Assembly (NCBI GenBank): GCA_036278835.1
Contig: DASUKH010000148.1
Location: forward strand, 1-14,381
Length of the DNA: 14,381 nt
From: DATARH01 sp036278835
GTDB lineage: Bacteria > Pseudomonadota > Alphaproteobacteria > ATCC43930 > CGMCC-115725
Direction: 5' to 3'
Shown here piece by piece: positions 1-6,404 of the stretch (its first letter is position 1; each line of letters opens with the position of its first letter). A model generated the notes under the pieces. That model was not told the origin of the DNA and ran no database searches. It saw only the letters and a program-made list of their open reading frames with translations. A program made the translations under genes and the position numbers.

Positions 1-168
1 CCGGTCGCCCTGTTACCGTTGCCGCGGGAGCCACGCAGTTGCGGCCTCTCGCGTATGGATCGATTGAGGACGCCAAAACCATCGGAAAGTTCCGGCATCC
101 GATCGGTTGGATCGGAAGCTTGTTGAGTGATAGACCGGCAAATCGCTGCCGCAATCGGAGGATATGAA
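1..168. other. Leader before the glutathione peroxidase gene; no gene identified
   Basis: I cannot recognise a gene here. One + frame stays open from position 3 to about 165 and could be the tail of a gene that starts before the window, but its translation resembles nothing I know and it would end just upstream of the next start codon. The stretch contains a perfect 7-bp inverted repeat at 98-116. It should also hold the promoter of the downstream peroxidase gene, but I see no convincing -35/-10 pair. Confidence 0.4.
98..116. repeat. Perfect 7-bp inverted repeat (TCCGATC-N5-GATCGGA)
   Basis: The arms at 98-104 and 110-116 are exact reverse complements separated by GGTTG. It lies 53 bp upstream of the peroxidase start. 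It could be a regulator-binding palindrome for that gene or a weak hairpin at the end of an upstream transcript. No T-run follows, so an intrinsic terminator is unlikely. The function is unknown. Confidence 0.4.
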
Positions 169-675
169 ATGGCCGACGATGAGCCTGATCCGGGCGACGC
201 CTATCAATTCGAGTTCACCGGTCTTGACGGCGGCGCCCTGCCGTTGGCCGCATGGCGCGGCCGGCCGGTGCTGATCGTCAATACCGCGTCGTTCTGCGGC
301 TACACCCCGCAATATCGCGACCTCGAAGCGCTGTGGCGGCAATATCGGGATCGCGATCTGGTCGTGCTCGGCGTGCCGTCCAACGATTTCGGCGCTCAGG
401 AGCCGGGCACCGCCGCCGAAATCCGCGGGTTCTGCGATGCCAATTACCAAGTCGATTTCCCGCTGACCGAAAAGAACCGGGTGGTCGGAGCCGAGGCGCA
501 CCCGTTCTACCGCTGGGTCGCGGCGCAGCTCGGCGATGCGGGCGCGCCGCGCTGGAATTTCCACAAATACCTGATCGGGCCGGACGGCCGCCTCGCCGGC
601 GCGTGGCCGTCGCAGGTGCGGCCGGGCGATCCCGCCATAACCGCCGAGATCGAGGCGGCGCTCGCCGGCTCATAG
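169..675 (+). CDS. Thiol-dependent glutathione peroxidase family protein
   Basis: This is a 168-residue cytosolic peroxidase that reduces hydrogen peroxide and organic hydroperoxides. The sequence shows the family's thioredoxin fold landmarks: NTASFCGYTPQY with the peroxidatic cysteine at C43 (Cys, not selenocysteine), Q77 in GAQEPG, and W129-N130 in RWNFHKYLI, which together make the catalytic tetrad. A second cysteine, C89 in GFCDANYQVDFPL, sits 46 residues after C43. That is the spacing of the resolving cysteine in yeast Gpx3-like enzymes, so an atypical two-Cys mechanism using thioredoxin is likely (inference). The ATG at 169 is chosen because GGAGGA at 157-162 lies 6 bp upstream; an in-frame GTG at 127 lacks such a site. 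The stop codon lies in a small tandem repeat. The gene appears monocistronic. Confidence 0.93.
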   Translation: MADDEPDPGDAYQFEFTGLDGGALPLAAWRGRPVLIVNTASFCGYTPQYRDLEALWRQYRDRDLVVLGVPSNDFGAQEPGTAAEIRGFCDANYQVDFPLTEKNRVVGAEAHPFYRWVAAQLGDAGAPRWNFHKYLIGPDGRLAGAWPSQVRPGDPAITAEIEAALAGS

Positions 676-706
676 CGCCCGATCATAGCGCCCGATCATA
701 GCGCCC
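670..706. repeat. 13-bp tandem repeat, about 2.8 copies, spanning the peroxidase stop codon
   Basis: The unit TCATAGCGCCCGA occurs exactly at 670-682 and 683-695, followed by a partial third copy at 696-706. The first copy supplies the TAG stop of the glutathione peroxidase gene, so changes in copy number would leave the protein unchanged. This looks like a slippage-prone minisatellite. No function is evident. Confidence 0.85.
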
Positions 707-800
707 TTGCGCCGCCGCTGTTCCCATTGGCGTGCGCAGCCGGCACAATGCCGGAACGACGGCGCGGCGTGGCGCGCGTGCGGTTCGGAGGAGATCGTTG

Positions 801-2003
801 ATGGATGTGGGCGAGGCGCGCGACGCGGACCGGCTGGCGCAGACCTACCTTGAGCGCGCGCGCGAATTGCAGCCGAAGTTGGCAGCCGCCGGCGACGCCA
901 TCGAGCGCGGCCGCGAGGTGACGCCGGAGATCGTCGCGGCGATGAAGGAGCGCGGCATCTTCCGCATGCTGCTGCCACGCTCGCTCGGCGGCGCCGAACT
1001 CGACCCGCTGACCTATACCGAGGTGCTCTACACGCTGGCGCAGGGCGACGGCAGCACCGCGTGGTGTCTCGGCCAGAATTCCGGCTGCTCGATGATCGCG
1101 CCCTATCTCGCGCCGGAAGTGGCGCGCGAGATGTTTGGCGGACCGGACGGCATCCTCGCCTGGGGCCCCGATATACCGGGGGCGGGCCGCGCCGTCGTTG
1201 TCGAGAGCGGCTACCGGCTGACCGGCCGGTGGGGGTTCGCTACCGGCAGCCGGCACGCCCTCTGGCTCGGCTGCCACGTGCCGCTGTTCAAGGAGGACGG
1301 CAGCCCGGTGCAGTTGCCGAACGGGCGGCAGCAGGTGCGCACGATGCTGTTCCCGAAATCCGAGGCGCGCATCATCGACAACTGGCACGTGCTGGGCCTG
1401 CGCGGCACCGGCAGCGACAGCTATGCGCTCGACAACCATTTCGTGCCGGCGCGCCGCACCGCCGGCCGCGACAACCCGGCGGAACTGCGCGAACCGGGGC
1501 CGCTCTACCAGATCACCAGCGGCATGATCTACGCGATGAGCTTCTCCCATGTCTCGATGGGCATCGCGAAGGGCGCGTTCGACGCCTTTATTGCGATCGC
1601 GCGCGACAAGGTGCCCCGCGGCTCGCAGGGAACCTTGCGCCAGAACAATGTGATCCAGGCGCAGGTGGCGCAATGCGAGGCGCGGCTCAATTCGGCGCGC
1701 GCGTATTTGCGCGGGGTCATCGCCCAGATGTGGGACGAGGCGCAGCACAAGGGGGCGATCGCCGACGAGCACCACCCGCAATTGCGCTTGTCGGCGACCT
1801 GGGCGATCCATCAGGCGCGCGACATCGTTGCCACCGTCTATCATGCCGCCGGCGCCTCCGCGATTTTCGAAGCCAACCCGCTTGAGCGGCGCATGCGCGA
1901 CATTCACGCCGGGACCCAGCAGGGCCAGGGCCGCCCCATCCATTTCGAGACGGTCGGCCAGATGCTGATGGGCCTGCCGCCCGAAGGCCGGATGTTTCGG
2001 TAG
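801..2003 (+). CDS. Acyl-CoA dehydrogenase-fold flavoprotein, probable flavin-dependent monooxygenase or dehydrogenase
   Basis: This 400-residue protein has the three-part acyl-CoA dehydrogenase fold. It has an all-helical N-terminus with the family-typical AAMKERGIFRMLLPRSLGGAEL, a middle beta-domain with a GRWGFATGSRHA motif (about residues 138-150), and a C-terminal helical domain ending in YHAAGASAIFEANPLERRMRDIHAGTQ. The C-terminal signature resembles the HsaA / p-hydroxyphenylacetate-hydroxylase branch, which uses reduced flavin and O2 to hydroxylate aromatic substrates, more than classical acyl-CoA dehydrogenases. The substrate cannot be read from the sequence, and no flavin reductase partner is present in the window. 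The ATG at 801 has GGAGGAG at 787-793; the frame is open further upstream, but no earlier start has a comparable site. The next gene starts 2 bp after the stop, suggesting translational coupling. Confidence 0.87.
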   Translation: MDVGEARDADRLAQTYLERARELQPKLAAAGDAIERGREVTPEIVAAMKERGIFRMLLPRSLGGAELDPLTYTEVLYTLAQGDGSTAWCLGQNSGCSMIAPYLAPEVAREMFGGPDGILAWGPDIPGAGRAVVVESGYRLTGRWGFATGSRHALWLGCHVPLFKEDGSPVQLPNGRQQVRTMLFPKSEARIIDNWHVLGLRGTGSDSYALDNHFVPARRTAGRDNPAELREPGPLYQITSGMIYAMSFSHVSMGIAKGAFDAFIAIARDKVPRGSQGTLRQNNVIQAQVAQCEARLNSARAYLRGVIAQMWDEAQHKGAIADEHHPQLRLSATWAIHQARDIVATVYHAAGASAIFEANPLERRMRDIHAGTQQGQGRPIHFETVGQMLMGLPPEGRMFR

Positions 2004-2005
2004 GC

Positions 2006-2338
2006 ATGGCGAAGGGACGTCTCTTCGCGTTCGACGAACCCGAGGGCGAGCCGCTCGACCCTTTGCAGGCGGTCGCCGCGATCCTCGGCGCGCTCGATGC
2101 CGTCAGCTGCGCGCTGCTGGTCGGCTATCTGCTGTTGTGGCCGGACCAGGCGGTCAGCCGGGCGATCGGCATGTCGCCAGCCGGGCCGGCCGCGCTGCTC
2201 TACGCGGCAACCGGGCTGCCCGGTCTCGCGCTGGCGTATACCGGCCGGATGCCACGCCTCGCCCTGGCGCTGACCCTCGCCTTCCCGATCGCATTCATGC
2301 TGTTCTACGGCGCGCTATCGCTGGCCCTCTTGCCGTAG
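2006..2338 (+). CDS. Small membrane protein of unknown function
   Basis: I do not recognise a family for this 110-residue protein. After a short acidic, probably cytoplasmic N-terminus (MAKGRLFAFDEPEGEPLDP), hydrophobic stretches at about residues 20-45, 58-78 and 83-108 indicate three inner-membrane helices. The start is 2 bp after the stop of the acyl-CoA-dehydrogenase-fold gene and has only a weak ribosome-binding site (GGTAGG overlapping the preceding stop codon). It is therefore probably translated by re-initiation from that gene. Its function could be linked to the flavoprotein's substrate, but nothing in the sequence shows this. Confidence 0.7.
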   Translation: MAKGRLFAFDEPEGEPLDPLQAVAAILGALDAVSCALLVGYLLLWPDQAVSRAIGMSPAGPAALLYAATGLPGLALAYTGRMPRLALALTLAFPIAFMLFYGALSLALLP

Positions 2339-2573
2339 GGCGGAAGCCCCCGGCAAAGGCCGAGACGCTAAAATCGGGCAAGAGCCTCCATTTTTCGCAT
2401 TCCCGGCCAAAGCCGGGACCCACGCGTCCACACCCGCGATGTGCGCCATGAGTCCCGACTTTGGCCGGGGATGCGGGTTTTTGAAGCGTGGTAAGTGCCG
2501 AATGGGTTCCGGGAACTGGCGCGGCCGGCGCGGCGGCGCTAGCCTTGGCGCTCCGAGACACGGGAGGATGCCG
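2339..2573. other. Intergenic region with REP-like inverted pair
   Basis: This 235-bp gap precedes the thiamine-diphosphate enzyme. Its main structure is the long inverted repeat at 2396-2475. A T5 run sits at 2391-2395, but only a 3-4 bp stem precedes it, so I do not call a terminator. The promoter of the downstream gene presumably lies in the right half; no clear -35/-10 is visible. GGGAGG at 2562-2567 is the downstream gene's ribosome-binding site. Confidence 0.6.
2396..2475. repeat. REP/BIME-like pair of inverted palindromic units
   Basis: The arms at 2396-2419 and 2452-2475 are reverse complements at 22 of 24 positions, separated by a 32-bp GC-rich spacer. Each arm is itself a small hairpin: the left one has TCCCGGC-CAAA-GCCGGGA, a perfect 7-bp stem with a 4-nt loop, and the right one is the same with one A-C mismatch. 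This two-level architecture is that of bacterial interspersed mosaic elements built from REP units. The unit resembles the 'TTCCCGgccaaaGCCGGGAcCCA' type of dispersed repeat found in many proteobacteria (from memory). Within the window only this pair is present. Confidence 0.7.
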
Positions 2574-4220
2574 ATGCAGGTCATGGACGCGATCACCGAG
2601 ATCCTGAAGCGCGAAGGGGTCTCGACCCTGTTCTGCTTCCCGACGACGCCGATCATCGAGGCGGCGGTGGCGGGCGGACTCACGCCCGTGATCTGCCGCC
2701 AGGAGCGGGTCGGCGTGCACATGGCGGACGGCTGCGCTCGCGTTGCAAACGGCAACCCGCCCGGCGTCTTCGCGATGCAGTACGGGCCGGGCGCCGAGAA
2801 CGCCTTTGCCGGCATCGCCTCGGCCTATTCGGATTCGACCCCGGTGCTGCTGCTGCCGCTCGGCCACCCGCGCGACACCGCGACGATGTGGCCCTTGTTC
2901 AACTCGACCCGCACCTATGCGTCGGTTACGAAGCAGGTCGAGCCGGTGCTGTTGCCCGAGCACACCGTGCCGGCGATGCGCCGCGCCTTCAATGCCTTGA
3001 AGAACGGCCGGCCCGGCCCGGTCATGGTTGAGGTGCCGACCGACGTGATGACCGCCGAGTTCGCCGGCAACCATGTCGATTACCAGCGGGTGCGGCGAAC
3101 CCGCTCGGCCGCCGACACGCGCGACATCGAGGACGCGGTGAAGGTCCTGAGCGAGGCGAAGGCGCCGATCGTCATCGCCGGGCAGGGCGTCCTCTATGCC
3201 GAGGCGAGCGCCGAACTGGTGGCGTTCGCGGAACTGCTCGACATCCCGGTGATGACAACGACCGACGGCAAAAGCGCCTTTCCGGAGGATCATCCGCTGG
3301 CGCTCGGCTCGGGCGGCGTCGTCTATACCGGGCACGGGCGGCAGTTGCTGCTCGATGCCGACGTGATTTTTGCGATCGGCACCAGCCTCACCCGGCATAA
3401 CATCTCGACCCCGATCATCCCGCCGGGCAAGCGCATCGTCCACGCCACCAACGATGCGCGCGACCTCTACAAGGCCAACGATACCGAATTGCCGATCCTC
3501 GGCGATGCCAAACTCGTCCTGGCGCAGCTGATCGAGGCGGCAAAGGACCGGCTCGCCGGCAAAAAGCGCGACAGCGGCGCCCGGCCCCGCATCGCCAGCC
3601 TCAAGGCCGAGTGGCTCGGGCGCTGGGAGGCGAAGCTCCGCTCGACCGAGCGGCCGATCAACCCGTATTTCGTGATGTCCGAGTTCATGCGGGTCATTCC
3701 GTCGGAAGACGCGATCGTCACACACGATTCCGGCAGCCCGCGCGACCAGCTCTTGCCGTTCTACAAGGCGGTCAAACCGCGCGGTTATCTCGGCTGGGGC
3801 AAGTCGCATCAGCTCGGCACCGGGTTGGGTCTCGCGATCGGCGCCAAATTGGGTGCGCCCGACAAGTTCTGCGTCAATTTCATGGGCGACGCCGCGTTCG
3901 GCATGACCGGCCTCGATTTCGAGACGGCGGCGCGAAGCGGCATCCCGATCACCACGGTCGTGCTCAACAACTCGTCGATGGCGATCGAAACGCAGGCGAT
4001 GAAGCTGTCGCACGAAAAGCACCGGACCCGCGATCTCGGCGGCAATTACGCCAACCTCGCGGCTGACCTCGGCGGCTGGAGCGAGCGGGTCGTCAATCCC
4101 GGCGACGTCGCCGGCGCGATCCTGCGGGCCCGCCGGGTCAATGAGAGCGGCCGCGCCGCGCTCCTCGAATTCATCACCAGCGAGGAGACCGCCTTCTCGC
4201 ACCGCCGCGGCGCCGCCTGA
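2574..4220 (+). CDS. Thiamine-diphosphate-dependent enzyme, acetolactate synthase-like
   Basis: This 548-residue protein belongs to the acetolactate synthase / benzoylformate decarboxylase superfamily. The N-terminal Pyr domain carries the catalytic glutamate E44 (CRQERVGVHMADG). A central nucleotide-fold domain spans roughly residues 185-340. The C-terminal PP domain has the Mg/ThDP motif starting at G438-D439 and ending at N465-N466. That motif reads GDA rather than the usual GDG, a variant I believe also occurs in other ALS-like paralogues. The FCFPTTPIIEAAV segment departs from biosynthetic AHAS, and no regulatory small subunit gene is nearby. A catabolic decarboxylase or carboligase is therefore more likely than isoleucine/valine synthesis, and the substrate is unknown. 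The ATG at 2574 is supported by GGGAGG at 2562-2567; ATG 2583 is an in-frame alternative. The gene converges on the SDR gene. Confidence 0.88.
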   Translation: MQVMDAITEILKREGVSTLFCFPTTPIIEAAVAGGLTPVICRQERVGVHMADGCARVANGNPPGVFAMQYGPGAENAFAGIASAYSDSTPVLLLPLGHPRDTATMWPLFNSTRTYASVTKQVEPVLLPEHTVPAMRRAFNALKNGRPGPVMVEVPTDVMTAEFAGNHVDYQRVRRTRSAADTRDIEDAVKVLSEAKAPIVIAGQGVLYAEASAELVAFAELLDIPVMTTTDGKSAFPEDHPLALGSGGVVYTGHGRQLLLDADVIFAIGTSLTRHNISTPIIPPGKRIVHATNDARDLYKANDTELPILGDAKLVLAQLIEAAKDRLAGKKRDSGARPRIASLKAEWLGRWEAKLRSTERPINPYFVMSEFMRVIPSEDAIVTHDSGSPRDQLLPFYKAVKPRGYLGWGKSHQLGTGLGLAIGAKLGAPDKFCVNFMGDAAFGMTGLDFETAARSGIPITTVVLNNSSMAIETQAMKLSHEKHRTRDLGGNYANLAADLGGWSERVVNPGDVAGAILRARRVNESGRAALLEFITSEETAFSHRRGAA

Positions 4221-4229
4221 GAGCGCCAG

Positions 4230-4255
4230 ACCCTCTCCCCGGTGGGGGAGAGGGT
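4230..4255. terminator. Perfect 11-bp hairpin between convergent genes
   Basis: ACCCTCTCCCC at 4230-4240 pairs perfectly with 4245-4255 across a GGTG loop. It sits 9 bp after the stop of the thiamine-diphosphate enzyme and 15 bp beyond the SDR stop, so it could end both transcripts. No U-tract follows on either strand, so factor-independent termination is uncertain. The same 'CCCTCTCCCC...GGGGAGAGGG' hairpin is, from memory, a very common dispersed intergenic element in proteobacteria, and this may be one copy of it. Confidence 0.6.
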
Positions 4256-4270
4256 GAACGGTCGTTTCGC

Positions 4271-5026
4271 CTACCGCAGCAGCTGCCCGCCATCGACCGA
4301 GATGGTTTGGCCGGTGACCCAGTGGGCGAGGGGCGAGGCGAGGAAGGCGACGACCTGTGCCACCTCCTCCGGGCGGCCGAGCCGGCCGAACGGGATGCTC
4401 TTAAGGATGGCGCCGTAGAGCGCCGGGTTGTCGGTCTTGCGCTGTTCCCAGCTGCCGCCGGGGAACTCGACCGAGCCGGGCGCGACGCAATTGACCCGGA
4501 TGCCCTTCTTCGCCAGGGCCGCCGCTTCGGTCAGCGTGTATTCGATCAGCGCCGCCTTGACCGCGCCGTAGGGCGGCGTGCGGGCCGAGGCGACGAGGCC
4601 GGAAATCGACGAAATCATGATGATTGACCCGGACCCGCTCTTTTCAAGATGCGGCCGGGCGGCGCGGATCGCCCGCACCGTGCCGAGCAGATCGACCTCG
4701 ATGCTGCGCGCCCAGCCGGCCTCGTCATCGCTGGTGCCGAACCCGGAGGCGTTGCAGACGAGGATGTCGATGCCGCCGAGCGCGGTGCCGGCGGCCGCGA
4801 TATACGCCGCCAAGGCGGCGCCGTCGGCGACATCACACGGCATGACATGTGCAGCGACGCCGTGTTCGGCGATCTCGGCGCGCACCGGTTCGAGGCCGGC
4901 GGCGCCGCGCGCGCAAACCGAGACGCCGGCGCCCGCCTCGGCGAAGGCGATGGCTATCGCCCGGCCGATGCCCCGGCTGCCGCCGGTGACCACGGCGCGT
5001 TTGCCCGACAGGTCGATGGTGATCAT
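4271..5026 (-). CDS. SDR family NAD(P)-dependent oxidoreductase
   Basis: This is a 251-residue classical short-chain dehydrogenase/reductase. The Rossmann dinucleotide motif is T14-GGSRGIG (residues 14-21). NAS at 92-94 stands for the usual NAG. The catalytic S140 precedes Y153-GAV-K157 at the standard 13-residue spacing, and the C-terminus has the typical WVTGQTISVDGG. The position of the fourth tetrad residue, normally Asn, appears to be Asp (D112 in EVDLLGT). Most such enzymes interconvert an alcohol and a ketone, or act as 3-oxoacyl reductases; the substrate is not evident. The ATG at 5026 is chosen because a GGGAGAGG site lies just upstream and the protein begins directly with the Rossmann strand. 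An upstream extension of the frame lacks family similarity. The gene is divergent from a TetR gene, which is probably its regulator. Confidence 0.9.
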   Translation of the reverse strand: MITIDLSGKRAVVTGGSRGIGRAIAIAFAEAGAGVSVCARGAAGLEPVRAEIAEHGVAAHVMPCDVADGAALAAYIAAAGTALGGIDILVCNASGFGTSDDEAGWARSIEVDLLGTVRAIRAARPHLEKSGSGSIIMISSISGLVASARTPPYGAVKAALIEYTLTEAAALAKKGIRVNCVAPGSVEFPGGSWEQRKTDNPALYGAILKSIPFGRLGRPEEVAQVVAFLASPLAHWVTGQTISVDGGQLLR

Positions 5027-5042
5027 GTGCCTCTCCCGCAAA

Positions 5043-5067
5043 CCGGTCCCGATGCGATCATGACCGG
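5043..5067. promoter_or_regulatory. Candidate operator, CCGGTC-N13-GACCGG
   Basis: Perfect 6-bp inverted arms lie at 5043-5048 and 5062-5067, just upstream of the SDR start in the 122-bp divergent gap to the TetR gene. TetR proteins usually bind palindromes in such gaps. The 13-bp spacer is longer than is typical of TetR operators, so this is the weaker of two candidates. Confidence 0.3.
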
Positions 5068-5099
5068 GATCGCCCCCGCTTCCCAGCATCGACGGCAAA

Positions 5100-5115
5100 G
5101 CAACCGCGCAGTTGC
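5100..5115. promoter_or_regulatory. Candidate TetR operator, 16-bp near-perfect palindrome
   Basis: GCAACCGCGCAGTTGC is a palindrome with a single mismatched pair (positions 5105 and 5110). It lies 34 bp upstream of the TetR start and 74 bp upstream of the SDR start. Its length and symmetry suit a TetR dimer, and the location would allow repression of either gene. That it is the operator is inference. Confidence 0.4.
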
Positions 5116-5148
5116 GTTCCCCTGCCCTGCCGCTAAGCTGCGGAAGGC

Positions 5149-5814
5149 ATGGTGACCGCAGAAGCTCAAACGCACGAGCATGTTCGACCACGCCGCCACG
5201 GCGGGCGGCCGTCTCGTTCGGAATCGGCGCAGCTTTCCGACCGGATACTCGATGTCGCCGCCGCCCTCTTCCTCAAAGACGGGTTCGGCACAACCAGCAT
5301 CGAGGCGGTCGCCCGCGGCGCCGGCATCTCCAAACGCACGTTCTATCACCGCTTCGGCGGCAAGGAGGCGCTGTTCGAGGCGGTGGTGCGGCGGCTGGTC
5401 GAGCGCTGGACGCCGCCGTTCGACGCCGCGCTGCTCGCGGGGCCCGGCCTCGACGAGGCATTGCACCGGGCCGCCGAACATATGCTCGACACCGCGCTGA
5501 CCCGCGAGGGGCTCGCCCTGCACCGCATGATGATCGCTGAGGCGCCGCGGTTTCCCGGGCTGGCCCGCATCCTGAACGAGATCGGCGCGGCCGCCGGCAC
5601 CGAGCGCATCGCCCGGCGTTTGCAGCAGAGCGAAGCGGCCGGAGAAATCAGGCCGGTCGATGCCCGCTTTGCCGCCGAACAGTTCATCACGATGGTGGTG
5701 ACCGGGCCGCGCCGGCATGCACTTGGGCTGGGTACGCCCCTCAACGCGGCGGAGCTGCGCCGCTGGATTGATGGTACTGTAGAATTGTTTCTGCATGGGT
5801 TGCGAACGGACTGA
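5149..5814 (+). CDS. TetR/AcrR family transcriptional regulator
   Basis: This 221-residue regulator has an N-terminal helix-turn-helix at about residues 28-75: ILDVAAALFLKDGFGTTSIEAVARGAGISKRTFYHRFGGKEALFEAVV, the textbook TetR DNA-binding domain. The remaining ~145 residues are an all-helical ligand-binding/dimerisation domain resembling the AefR-like C-terminal type. It starts with an unusually long basic leader (about 27 residues, HVRPRRHGGRPSR). The ATG at 5149 has GGAAGG only 1 bp away, so the in-frame GTG at 5152 or a later start could be used instead. It is divergent from the SDR gene across a 122-bp gap with candidate operators, so local control of the SDR and autoregulation are the simplest expectation. 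The ligand is unknown. Confidence 0.92.
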   Translation: MVTAEAQTHEHVRPRRHGGRPSRSESAQLSDRILDVAAALFLKDGFGTTSIEAVARGAGISKRTFYHRFGGKEALFEAVVRRLVERWTPPFDAALLAGPGLDEALHRAAEHMLDTALTREGLALHRMMIAEAPRFPGLARILNEIGAAAGTERIARRLQQSEAAGEIRPVDARFAAEQFITMVVTGPRRHALGLGTPLNAAELRRWIDGTVELFLHGLRTD

Positions 5815-5856
5815 CTCCTCGCAGCCGCACCTCGAACCACCGAAAAGGAATCAACG

Positions 5857-6360
5857 ATGTCGACTATCAAGACACCGGCGGTGCGGGCTGCCGCGGCGGC
5901 CGGGATCGCCGCCGCCCTGCTCACCCTCCCGGTGGCCGCGACGACGACCCGCGCCGCCGCGGCCGACCAGCCGCAACTCCGCCTCGCCCAGGCGACCCGG
6001 CCGCAAACCGCGCCCGGCGCACAAAAGGCGGCGCCCGCGAGCCCGCAGAGCCAGATCGAGGATCTCAAAAAGCGGCTGCACATCACCGCCGCGCAAGAAC
6101 CGAAATTCGACAACTTCACCAAAGTCGTCGAGGAGAATGCTCAAAGACTGAGGAAGGTTCTGGCACAGGAACAGCCGAAGGCTGCGGGCAACCCGGTCGA
6201 GCGGCTGCGTGCGGCCGAACGCGTGACTGAGGCTCAGGTCGATGCGCTTAAGCGGCTGATCCCGGCCGTGGAGGGCCTGTACGACAGCTTTTCCGCGGAG
6301 CAGAAGCGCACGGCCGATCAGGTGTTGTTCGCCCGCAATACTTCTCACCGAACCCGATAG
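5857..6360 (+). CDS. Spy/CpxP-like LTXXQ-motif periplasmic protein
   Basis: This 167-residue exported protein has a signal peptide of about 36 residues (positively charged start, alanine-rich core, probable cleavage in ATTTRAAA-AD). A low-complexity Pro/Gln/Ala linker leads to a helical region from about residue 66. That region has LHITAAQ (residues 74-80), the LTXXQ-type motif of Spy/CpxP periplasmic chaperones and stress sensors. VTEAQ (123-127) and FSAEQ further on look like degenerate repeats of the same motif. Such proteins bind unfolded envelope proteins or modulate envelope-stress kinases in enterobacteria; in alphaproteobacteria the role is less clear. AAAGGAA at 5844-5850 supports the start. 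It precedes an OmpA-type gene by 44 bp, and both products go to the envelope. Confidence 0.83.
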   Translation: MSTIKTPAVRAAAAAGIAAALLTLPVAATTTRAAAADQPQLRLAQATRPQTAPGAQKAAPASPQSQIEDLKKRLHITAAQEPKFDNFTKVVEENAQRLRKVLAQEQPKAAGNPVERLRAAERVTEAQVDALKRLIPAVEGLYDSFSAEQKRTADQVLFARNTSHRTR

Positions 6361-6404
6361 CGCTGTATCTCAAGCCAGCTGCCGTTAGGAGGCCGCCAAG
6401 GCCG

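Noticed and set aside
13..564. Minus-strand open frame across the left edge and the peroxidase gene
   Set aside because: It is antisense to a clear glutathione peroxidase and has no family similarity; the high GC content explains the missing stops.
2376..2395. Possible intrinsic terminator ending in T5 after the small membrane protein
   Set aside because: Only a 3-4 bp stem precedes the T-run, too weak to call.
2295..4202. Very long open frame on the minus strand (over 600 codons) opposite the ThDP enzyme
   Set aside because: Its translation is rich in Arg, Ala, Gly, Asp and His with no domain pattern, as expected for the antisense of a high-GC gene; the + strand protein is clearly real.
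5116..5121. GTTCC on the + strand upstream of the SDR gene as an EcfG -35 box for the minus strand
   Set aside because: No AACG occurs at the required 16-17 bp distance.
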